Positions 1-5,646 of a stretch of DNA of 5,646 bases are shown here, in pieces. The notes below the pieces were generated by a model that worked only from the letters and a program-made list of their open reading frames with translations, was not told the origin of the DNA and made no database searches. The stretch comes from an uncultured Lachnospiraceae bacterium (lineage in GTDB: Bacteria > Bacillota > Clostridia > Lachnospirales > Lachnospiraceae), in contig CANQCX010000129.1 in the NCBI GenBank assembly GCA_947591115.1, positions 1-5,646 on the forward strand, in the 5' to 3' direction. Position numbers and translations under genes: made by a program. Every line of letters begins with the position of its first letter. Within the stretch, counting starts at the first letter, position 1.

Positions 1-29
1 AGCCCTTATATATCAGGCGTTGTAAGGCT
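1..29. other. Imperfect inverted repeat at the left edge of the window
   Basis: Positions 1-8 (AGCCCTTA) pair with 23-29 (TAAGGCT), leaving one C bulged, around a loop of about 14 bases. Read on the minus strand, the left arm is preceded by an A-rich run (AAGAAA, about 30-37), which is how many intrinsic terminators begin. The T-run that would settle the point would lie outside the window. Read on the plus strand, the repeat is followed by a modest T-rich stretch (30-39). It could be the terminator of the asnS/TIGR04086 transcript, a leader hairpin of the next gene, or chance. The large loop and bulge keep confidence low. Confidence 0.3.
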
Positions 30-59
30 TTTCTTGTTCTCGTAACTGTCAAAGACGGG

Positions 60-88
60 ATTATAGCACAGACTTTACAATATGCAAA
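60..88 (-). promoter_or_regulatory. Putative sigma-A promoter pointing out of the left end
   Basis: On the minus strand, TTTGCA (83-88) is followed after exactly 17 bases by a perfect TATAAT (60-65). An extended -10 TG motif (TGC, 66-68) sits directly before the -10 box. Transcription would start near position 53 and leave the window. The promoter lies just after the stop codon of the TIGR04086-family gene, so it probably drives a separate downstream unit that is not visible here. The match is strong for a by-eye call, but no gene start is present to confirm it. Confidence 0.6.
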
Positions 89-96
89 GCATTTTT

Positions 97-462
97 TTAA
101 CTGACCATCCCTCCGATCATGGAGGACGCCGTACACAGTACAAGCGTGATCAGCAGTTGAACCGTATCCTCCACTTTTCCGCCGTTTACCGCCAGCGACG
201 CCAGCAGCAGGATTCCAAAATATATCGCGCCTGCGGCAGCGCCCCACAGGTATTTCCTCGACTGCATTTTTTTCCCGATGAAAAATCCGCCGGCAAATCC
301 AACCAGAATATAGATCAGAATGATTGCAATCTCCGCCGCCTGCGCAGATAAATCCATCCGGTACATGGCGACGGCAAGCAGAAACAGCAGCGCGCCCGTC
401 AAAAGATACATCACAACCAATACCAGTACCAATCCGCCTGCCGGATGCTTTTTCTTGTTCAT
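97..462 (-). CDS. TIGR04086-family four-helix membrane protein
   Basis: A small hydrophobic protein of 121 residues with four predicted membrane helices at about 10-34, 43-63, 71-92 and 99-119. A Lys-rich start (MNKKK) and a basic loop (GKKMQSRK, 63-70) suggest cytoplasmic placement of those parts by the positive-inside rule. Length, helix number and the Gly-rich second helix (VGFAGGFFIGKK) fit the TIGR04086 (YrzE-like) family of Firmicutes, which has no known biochemical function. The ATG at 462 is chosen because AGGAGGAGG lies just upstream (about 466-474). A longer reading from a TTG at 513 adds 17 residues and has no ribosome site. It follows asnS by 77 bases and probably reads on from the same transcript. 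Family recognition is from memory and not from a profile search. Confidence 0.75.
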   Translation of the reverse strand: MNKKKHPAGGLVLVLVVMYLLTGALLFLLAVAMYRMDLSAQAAEIAIILIYILVGFAGGFFIGKKMQSRKYLWGAAAGAIYFGILLLASLAVNGGKVEDTVQLLITLVLCTASSMIGGMVS

Positions 463-474
463 AATCCTCCTCCT
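463..474 (-). promoter_or_regulatory. Strong ribosome binding site deciding the TIGR04086 start
   Basis: On the minus strand AGGAGGAGGATT directly precedes the ATG at 460-462. It is the only Shine-Dalgarno match near the possible starts of this gene and excludes the upstream TTG at 511-513. Confidence 0.8.
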
Positions 475-539
475 ATCAAGGCCTGCAATATCTATACTAA
501 AGAATATGAACAAAAAGAACGGCTTATCACTGTTTTCTG

Positions 540-1931
<1,392 letters not shown>

Positions 1932-1949
1932 TTATCCTTCCCCCTTTTC

Positions 1950-3083
1950 CTACGTTTCTTTTTCGGTAACCTCGGCATGATCGGCAACATAGCTGGCAGC
2001 CTTATTCGACTGATAAAGTTTTCTTAAATATGCTTCGCCCTCTTCTTCGTTTCCCGCGCCAAAATACCGGAACGTATCCGCGTTTTCCTGAAAACCAAAG
2101 CTCTGGTTGTCCAGAAAGCTCTGAAGATAATCGTTAAATTCGTCTTCTTCCACTTCGATATTTTCTTTTTGCGCAATCAGACCGAAGATCAGCTCCGTCT
2201 GAATCTGCTCGGTAAGGATATCCTTCCATTCCTCCTGCGCTTCCTCCAGCGTCATCTGGTAGTTGGTTTTTACGTATTCCTCCAGCGTCTGTCCTTCGCT
2301 CAGGTTATCTTCCTGCAGCTTCTGGTACTCCCTTACCCTTGCCTCAAGATAGTCGTCCGGAATCTCTACCTCGCAGTTGTCCAGCATATACTGGCGCGTT
2401 TTGGAAATGATTTCCGAATAGCGGTTGGAAGCGGCGCTTTCCTCCAGATAGCTTCTGACATAATCGATAAGCTCCTGCTTCGTCTTTAACCCGTACGCCT
2501 CGGAAAAATTCTCCTCGATCATTTCATCGGTCAGCATATCCATAGTAATTGCCTGATAAATTCCATGTATCACAAATTGAAACGTCGTCTTTTTCCCCGC
2601 CAGATCCGGATTATTCTCATACACGTCCGGAAACGTGACTTCGCTTTCCACCGTAGAACCGGTTTCGGCGCCGATCAGTCCGTCGGTAAATCCCGGAATA
2701 TAACCGTTATCGTCGCTGATCTCCAGCATCACGCCCTCTGCGGAGCCTCCTTCGAACGGCTCATTGTCCAGATATCCCGTATAATCCACATTCACGTAAT
2801 CGCCCTCTTGTATGAGAGTCCTGTCCGTAACCGGTACGGTGCCGATCCCGAGATTGTCCAATACCTGAAAAACCGTATCTTCTACCATCTGATCCGTCAC
2901 TTCATAACTCTGCGCCAGCTCGATCGGGATCCCGTCGTAATCGCACAGGGAAATGACCTGTTTTTCGGGATCGATGTCTATCTGACCGCTGCGCTTTTCC
3001 TTTTCATCTCCGCATGCAGTCAGGCTGCACGCCAGAACCAGACCGCATACTGCTGCCGCTGCTGCTCTCTTATTCATATTCAT
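1950..3083 (-). CDS. Trigger-factor-like FKBP-type PPIase lipoprotein
   Basis: A predicted extracytoplasmic folding factor of 377 residues: a peptidyl-prolyl isomerase and chaperone anchored to the outer face of the membrane. Residues 1-24 form a lipoprotein signal with basic MNMNKR, an Ala/Leu core and lipobox LTAC; Cys24 is the expected lipidation site. An FKBP domain spans about 90-176 (GDYVNVDYTGYLDNEPFEGG, then YIPGFTDGLIGAETGS, then LAGKKTTFQFVIHGI). Residues about 180-370 are helical and acidic and resemble the trigger factor C-terminal chaperone arm. The ribosome-docking N-terminal domain of true trigger factor is absent, replaced by the signal peptide. The ATG at 3083 is chosen because AAGGAAGGAA (3091-3100) sits 7 bases away; a TTG at 3119 would put residues before the signal peptide. 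It is first in an apparent operon with asnS. Clients are unknown; a PrsA-like role in folding secreted proteins is inference. Confidence 0.87.
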   Translation of the reverse strand: MNMNKRAAAAAVCGLVLACSLTACGDEKEKRSGQIDIDPEKQVISLCDYDGIPIELAQSYEVTDQMVEDTVFQVLDNLGIGTVPVTDRTLIQEGDYVNVDYTGYLDNEPFEGGSAEGVMLEISDDNGYIPGFTDGLIGAETGSTVESEVTFPDVYENNPDLAGKKTTFQFVIHGIYQAITMDMLTDEMIEENFSEAYGLKTKQELIDYVRSYLEESAASNRYSEIISKTRQYMLDNCEVEIPDDYLEARVREYQKLQEDNLSEGQTLEEYVKTNYQMTLEEAQEEWKDILTEQIQTELIFGLIAQKENIEVEEDEFNDYLQSFLDNQSFGFQENADTFRYFGAGNEEEGEAYLRKLYQSNKAASYVADHAEVTEKET

Positions 3084-3090
3084 CAAATAC

Positions 3091-3100
3091 TTCCTTCCTT
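3091..3100 (-). promoter_or_regulatory. Ribosome binding site deciding the foldase start
   Basis: On the minus strand AAGGAAGGAA ends 7 bases before the ATG at 3081-3083. A second ATG two codons later (MNMNKR) is a possible alternative start and would change the protein by two residues only. Confidence 0.7.
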
Positions 3101-3131
3101 TTTTTGTGTCGTGATACAACTTAACCTAACT

Positions 3132-3160
3132 AACATACCATATCTTTGCCAAAAATACAA
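3132..3160 (-). promoter_or_regulatory. Putative sigma-A promoter of the foldase-asnS unit
   Basis: On the minus strand, TTGTAT (3155-3160) is followed after 17 bases by TATGTT (3132-3137), with an extended -10 TG (TGG, 3138-3140). The expected start near 3125 gives a leader of only about 40 bases before the ATG at 3083. That leaves no room for a T-box or other riboswitch. Confidence 0.55.
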
Positions 3161-3168
3161 ACATTGCC

Positions 3169-3197
3169 TTGAGTTTTTCCATTATCAATGTTAAAAT
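3169..3197 (+). promoter_or_regulatory. Putative sigma-A promoter of the plus-strand membrane protein gene
   Basis: TTGAGT (3169-3174) and TAAAAT (3192-3197) are separated by exactly 17 bases, with an extended -10 TG (TGT, 3189-3191). Transcription would begin near 3204, about 25 bases before the GTG start. The -35 box lies only 8 bases from the -35 box of the divergent foldase promoter. Confidence 0.6.
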
Positions 3198-3213
3198 GGT
3201 TTCCAGCGAAAAG

Positions 3214-3223
3214 AAGGAGGAAG
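3214..3223 (+). promoter_or_regulatory. Ribosome binding site deciding a GTG start
   Basis: AAGGAGGAAG, with the AGGAGG core at 3215-3220, lies 8 bases before the GTG at 3229-3231. It excludes the upstream in-frame TTG at 3169, which falls inside the promoter. Confidence 0.8.
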
Positions 3224-3228
3224 TTATC

Positions 3229-3744
3229 GTGAATGGATTTACCATCGCATTATTGATCATTGCCGCTGTCATGATCGTGGCGTTCATCGTGCTTTATGTT
3301 CTCGGTAAAAGGGCACAGAAAAAGAAAGAAGAACAGGATGCGCAGATTGCGGCTGCTGCACAGACGGTTACGATGCTGGTAATTGATAAAAAACGAATGC
3401 CGCTGAAGGACGCCGGACTTCCGCAGCAGATTCTCGAGCAGACGCCGAAGCTCATGCGCCGTTCCAAAATGCCTATCGTAAAGGCAAAAGTCGGTCCAAA
3501 GGTCATGTCCCTGATCGCGGACGACCAGATTTTTAATGAGATTCCGGTCAAGAAAGAGATCAAAGCATCCGTCAGCGGTCTGTATATCACAAGCGTCCGC
3601 GGTCTGCGCGGCCCGTTGGAGAAGCCGGAGGGCAAAAAGCGTTTTCGTGACAAGATGCGCGACAAATACAACAGTCTAAACGCGGAGTTAAAAGCCGAAA
3701 AAGAGGCTTCCGCCAAGACCTCGTCCAAATCCAAAAAGAAATAA
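3229..3744 (+). CDS. Uncharacterised single-pass membrane protein with Lys-rich tail
   Basis: I do not recognise a named family for this 171-residue protein. One strong membrane helix spans about 4-26 (FTIALLIIAAVMIVAFIVLYVL) and is followed by basic GKRAQKKK, so the bulk of the protein should lie in the cytoplasm. A compact, probably beta-containing region covers about 45-125, with a first strand (QTVTMLVIDKKRMPL) and a later stretch rich in Val, Ile and Lys (MPIVKAKVGPKVMSLIADDQ). Residues 131-171 form a strongly basic tail ending in SSKSKKK, possibly for binding nucleic acid or acidic phospholipid. The GTG at 3229 follows a strong ribosome site and a good promoter. It is the only plus-strand gene here, transcribed divergently from the foldase gene and ended by a clear hairpin. 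Its coding looks intact. Helix followed by basic residues recalls YajC, but the YajC signature is missing. Confidence 0.85.
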   Translation: MNGFTIALLIIAAVMIVAFIVLYVLGKRAQKKKEEQDAQIAAAAQTVTMLVIDKKRMPLKDAGLPQQILEQTPKLMRRSKMPIVKAKVGPKVMSLIADDQIFNEIPVKKEIKASVSGLYITSVRGLRGPLEKPEGKKRFRDKMRDKYNSLNAELKAEKEASAKTSSKSKKK

Positions 3745-3750
3745 AACGAA

Positions 3751-3784
3751 ACCCTGCTGCACAGACGCAGCAGGGTGTTTTTTA
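3751..3784 (+). terminator. Intrinsic terminator, probably bidirectional
   Basis: The arms ACCCTGCTGC (3751-3760) and GCAGCAGGGT (3767-3776) form a perfect 10-bp, GC-rich stem around a 6-base loop, followed by G and a run of six T (3778-3783). It begins 6 bases after the stop of the plus-strand gene. On the opposite strand the same stem is followed by a T-rich stretch (TTCGTTTTATTT), so it can also end the DUF1934 transcript arriving from the right. Confidence 0.92.
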
Positions 3785-3790
3785 TGGTTT

Positions 3791-4240
3791 TTACATGGTA
3801 AGATGAAATTCTTTCGAATCCTTCGGCTTTGCCTCCATCTGAATATGGCAGTCCGCCACATAGGCATTGTTGATCTCCAACCCGTATTCTACCTCGAGCC
3901 GAATCTCGTTTTCCTTCTCGAAAACCTCTACCTTCGTCGCATCGATCCCGATCAGGAGGCTGCCGTACGGCGTATAGTAATACGTCACATGCTTTTTGTT
4001 TTTTTCGAACACCATGTGTACGCTGGTCAGTCCGTCTTTGGTAAGCTCCATATATCCCGGAGCGGCTTTGACCATGTTCCTCGTCTTTTCTTCAAAGCCT
4101 TCCAGCACCTCATCGTAAAGAAAAAAGTGCTTGTCGTTCTTATAATAATATTTGCCCGGTGCAATGACCTCCACAGAATCACTCCCGTTTTCCGGCATCA
4201 TTTGAAGTCCCCTTACGGATAAGATAACGTCCTTCGTCAT
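3791..4240 (-). CDS. DUF1934 family protein (YwiB-like beta-barrel)
   Basis: A small soluble protein of 149 residues without signal peptide or membrane helix. The pattern matches the DUF1934/YwiB family: YYYKNDKHFFLYDE (31-44), a central ELTKDGLTSVHMVFE (65-79), then TYYYTPYGSLLIGID (86-100) and a terminal LEVEYGLEINN...ADCHIQM (115-135). Members adopt a calycin-like beta-barrel, which suggests binding of a small ligand, but no function is established. The alternating hydrophobic strands seen here fit that fold. The ATG at 4240 has AAGGAG about 7 bases upstream. It lies 47 bases after spoIIR and may be read with it, but a separate promoter overlapping the spoIIR end suggests vegetative expression too. 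In Bacillus the homologue sits beside argS; that neighbour is absent here. Confidence 0.88.
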   Translation of the reverse strand: MTKDVILSVRGLQMMPENGSDSVEVIAPGKYYYKNDKHFFLYDEVLEGFEEKTRNMVKAAPGYMELTKDGLTSVHMVFEKNKKHVTYYYTPYGSLLIGIDATKVEVFEKENEIRLEVEYGLEINNAYVADCHIQMEAKPKDSKEFHLTM

Positions 4241-4275
4241 TCCATTCTCCTTCGTACTTTACTGCTGCTACAGAC

Positions 4276-4304
4276 ATTCTATCTGTTTTATCGGAAATAT
4301 TCAA
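4276..4304 (-). promoter_or_regulatory. Putative sigma-A promoter of the DUF1934 gene
   Basis: On the minus strand, TTGAAT (4299-4304) lies inside the last codons of spoIIR and is followed after 17 bases by TAGAAT (4276-4281), a five-of-six match to the -10 consensus. Transcription would start near 4269, giving a leader of about 29 bases. It would let DUF1934 be expressed independently of the sporulation-controlled gene upstream. Confidence 0.5.
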
Positions 4305-4893
4305 GAAATTTCAAGCGGATCTTGAAATTACCGGAATCAAACACGTCTTCGTACTCCTCCGGCGTTAAAACTTCCCGCAGCGCTTTTTTGGCATCCTCGT
4401 TTACAATTTCAAAGACGCTTCCGCGAAAACACATATTCGGGTACAGCACGCACCACCAGTTATGCCCTTTCCCCTGACCGAGAACGATTTCCAACGCTTC
4501 ATATTCTCCCTCCGGAAATGTATAATCCCCGTATGTTTTTTCCGGAAAATAAGTATGAGTCAGATACGCGCGCGCCTCATAATCGAAGCCGTTTTCGTAA
4601 AGCACCTCTTTTGCCGCCGTCGTGATTTCTGCCATATTCTCCTGTATGATCCTGCGTGAGTCCTCCAAGCTTTTTGCTTTGGACAATTCCGGCTGCAGCA
4701 GGGTTCCGACAGCGTCCCTGACCTGTTCCTTTACCTTCTGGTCTTCTTGCCCATCGCTGTTGGCAAGCACATGAAAACGCAAAATTTTTTCTGCGATTTC
4801 CGGCTGCAGGGGATCCGTTTCCTCTGCTCCGGCACGATAAGAAAACAATACGGAGGTCATAAAAAGCAATATCAGCGCAATTTTTCCTTTCAC
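4288..4893 (-). CDS. spoIIR: Stage II sporulation protein R
   Basis: The forespore-made signalling protein that is secreted into the space between the two spore membranes. There it activates the mother-cell protease SpoIIGA, which cleaves pro-sigma-E. The protein is 201 residues, the usual length. Residues 1-23 form a signal or anchor segment (basic MKGK, hydrophobic 5-18). Family hallmarks are intact: LRFHVLANSD (38-47), VRDAV (58-62), FPEKTYGDYTFPEGEYEAL (116-134) and GKGHNWWCVLYP (141-152) with Cys155 nearby. The start is a GTG at 4893, supported by GAAAGGGAAG (4901-4910) at 7 bases; the ATG just upstream at 4898-4900 is followed at once by TAA and cannot serve. A sigma-F-like promoter stands in the 97-base gap from the Ger(x)C gene, as expected for forespore expression. 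No defect is visible. Confidence 0.96.
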   Translation of the reverse strand: MKGKIALILLFMTSVLFSYRAGAEETDPLQPEIAEKILRFHVLANSDGQEDQKVKEQVRDAVGTLLQPELSKAKSLEDSRRIIQENMAEITTAAKEVLYENGFDYEARAYLTHTYFPEKTYGDYTFPEGEYEALEIVLGQGKGHNWWCVLYPNMCFRGSVFEIVNEDAKKALREVLTPEEYEDVFDSGNFKIRLKFLEYFR

Positions 4894-4959
4894 TTTACAT
4901 CTTCCCTTTCCGGATCACATGACGCCGTTTTTGCTTTGAACGGTCCGTAACCCTACAGA

Positions 4960-4988
4960 AAGTCTTGACCGAAACAAAAAATTTATAC
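4960..4988 (-). promoter_or_regulatory. spoIIR: Putative sigma-F (forespore) promoter of spoIIR
   Basis: On the minus strand, GTATA (4984-4988) fits the sigma-F -35 pattern GywTA. It is followed after 14 bases by GTCAAGACTT (4960-4969), which fits the -10 pattern GgnrAnAnTw at every strict position and misses only the weak second G. The usual spacer is about 15. The element lies in the short non-coding gap before a gene known to be sigma-F-controlled in Bacillus, which raises its plausibility. Sigma-G recognises similar sequences, so the assignment rests partly on the gene's identity. Confidence 0.5.
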
Positions 4989-4990
4989 AA

Positions 4991-5632
4991 TTATTTTTCC
5001 ACAGAGCCTTCCCATAGAATGGTGTCCTCTTTTACGCTCAGATACGGAAGGTTCCATGTTCTTCTTTTATTTTCTTTTTCATCCATCAGATCTCCCAGCG
5101 TCGGCAGCCGCGTTTCTCTCCCGAATTCATGATTTTCCAGCAGCTCCTCGATGTAGGTGCCCAGATCCTCCTTCAGGTTTTTTTCCGCTTTTAAGACGTC
5201 CTCGAGCTGATCGGTAACGCAGACATAGGTATTGCGCGGAAAGATTTCTTTCTCCTGAAGCAGCGTCAGCATCGCTTCATACTGCTCCTTATCTTCCAAA
5301 AACGACCGGCTCATCAAAAGCACCTTCAAATGGTTATAATCGGCGATCTTGTTTAAGCTGTCCTCATATTTTTCCCAAGCCTGCGCAAAATTGCCGGCAT
5401 ACTCCATCGCCGCGGGATCGTCTCCCGCTTCGTCCGCCGCATCCGGTTCCGCCCGAAGAATCGGAAATACATAGGTAAAGCCGACCTGCTGCTTGCTTTC
5501 ATCCAGCGCAACCGCCGCAAGCATCGGAAAACTCCGGTCTTCCAGCTCCGTTGTCCGGCATCCCGCCAGTTGAACCGCGCATCCCAGCAGAAGCGCGGCG
5601 GCGCAGATTTTTTTCCATTTTTTCCAACTCAT
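4991..5632 (-). CDS. Ger(x)C-family spore germination lipoprotein, N-terminal domain only
   Basis: Ger(x)C proteins are lipoprotein subunits of the GerA-type germinant receptor in the inner spore membrane. This one has 213 residues. A lipoprotein signal runs to lipobox LAGC with Cys25 as the lipid site (basic MSWKKWKK, hydrophobic core 9-22). The family's N-terminal domain follows: ELEDRSFPMLAAVALD (29-44), then NHLKVLLMSRSFLED (100-114), EIFPRNTYVCVTD (129-141) and LPTLGDLMDE (176-185), closing at LPYLSVKEDTILWEGS (195-210). In full-length members of about 370-400 residues a second C-terminal domain starts about here, but this protein ends with TAA and the next 97 bases are non-coding. It may be a natural short form or the remnant of a deletion. 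The ATG at 5632 has GGGAGG (5641-5646) at 8 bases. Other receptor genes, if present, would lie to the right, outside the window. Confidence 0.8.
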   Translation of the reverse strand: MSWKKWKKICAAALLLGCAVQLAGCRTTELEDRSFPMLAAVALDESKQQVGFTYVFPILRAEPDAADEAGDDPAAMEYAGNFAQAWEKYEDSLNKIADYNHLKVLLMSRSFLEDKEQYEAMLTLLQEKEIFPRNTYVCVTDQLEDVLKAEKNLKEDLGTYIEELLENHEFGRETRLPTLGDLMDEKENKRRTWNLPYLSVKEDTILWEGSVEK

Positions 5633-5640
5633 TTGCGTTT

Positions 5641-5646
5641 CCTCCC
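5641..5646 (-). promoter_or_regulatory. Ribosome binding site of the Ger(x)C gene
   Basis: GGGAGG on the minus strand lies 8 bases before the ATG at 5630-5632, at the very edge of the window. It shows that the Ger(x)C gene is complete at its 5' end even though its promoter is not in view. Confidence 0.7.

Noticed and set aside
82..98. A small hairpin followed by a T-run on the plus strand (ATGC-AAA-GCAT, then T7) as a terminator
   Set aside because: The stem is only 4 bp, and no plus-strand gene ends here. It overlaps the -35 box of the outward promoter and the stop of the TIGR04086 gene.
463..539. A promoter between asnS and the TIGR04086 gene
   Set aside because: The best boxes (TTGTTC and TATTGC on the minus strand) match only about three of six bases each. 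Read-through from asnS is simpler.
2565..3194. A 209-codon plus-strand open frame opposite the foldase gene
   Set aside because: It runs antisense over the signal peptide, the FKBP domain and the divergent promoters, has no ribosome site, and its translation shows no family features. It is a shadow of the real minus-strand gene.
3294..3734. A 146-codon minus-strand open frame opposite the unknown membrane protein gene
   Set aside because: It has no ribosome site, its composition follows the complement of the real gene, and the plus-strand gene has promoter, ribosome site and terminator support.
3229..3744. YajC (Sec translocase accessory subunit) as the identity of the plus-strand gene
   Set aside because: One helix followed by basic residues resembles YajC, but the RPQ-type motif and the short length of about 90-110 residues are missing, and the extra basic tail is not typical.
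4263..4288. A hairpin after spoIIR (ACAGA and TCTGT on the minus strand) as a terminator
   Set aside because: The stem is 5 bp and AT-rich with no T-run after it, and it coincides with the -10 region of the DUF1934 promoter.
4961..4989. Plus-strand TTGACC and TACAAT as a promoter running antisense into the Ger(x)C gene
   Set aside because: The spacer is only 15 bases, there is no extended -10 motif, and the same bases are better explained by the minus-strand sigma-F-like promoter.

Overview
The window looks like ordinary chromosome from a spore-forming, moderate-GC Gram-positive anaerobe. A Lachnospiraceae-type Clostridia is the best guess. The evidence is SpoIIR and a Ger(x)C germination lipoprotein, a DUF1934 (YwiB-like) protein, a TIGR04086-type membrane protein, a trigger-factor-like PPIase lipoprotein and the long (463-residue) AsnRS subtype, all with strong AGGAGG-type ribosome sites. 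I see no insertion sequence, CRISPR array, phage gene, rRNA or tRNA. No gene-free stretch is as long as 300 bases.

The layout has three blocks. Block A is on the minus strand, read right to left: a short Ger(x)C lipoprotein (4991-5632), spoIIR (4288-4893) and a DUF1934 gene (3791-4240). A good sigma-F-like promoter lies in the gap before spoIIR, and a sigma-A-like promoter overlaps the end of spoIIR ahead of DUF1934. Block B is one plus-strand gene (3229-3744) for an unrecognised single-pass membrane protein. It converges on block A at a hairpin terminator (about 3751-3784). Block C is on the minus strand: a secreted trigger-factor-like foldase lipoprotein (1950-3083), asnS (540-1931) and a four-helix TIGR04086-family protein (97-462), spaced like an operon. 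Blocks B and C diverge from a compact back-to-back promoter pair at 3132-3197.

Block A links to sporulation. SpoIIR is the forespore signal that triggers pro-sigma-E processing in the mother cell, and Ger(x)C proteins are subunits of the germinant receptor. Block C mixes housekeeping translation (AsnRS) with extracytoplasmic folding. At the far left a strong minus-strand promoter points out of the window, followed by an inverted repeat cut off by the window edge.

I found no convincing undescribed multi-gene system. The items most worth a second look are the Ger(x)C protein lacking its C-terminal domain, the unrecognised membrane protein, the foldase-asnS pairing without room for a T-box, and the outward promoter at the left edge. 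All promoter calls are by eye against consensus.
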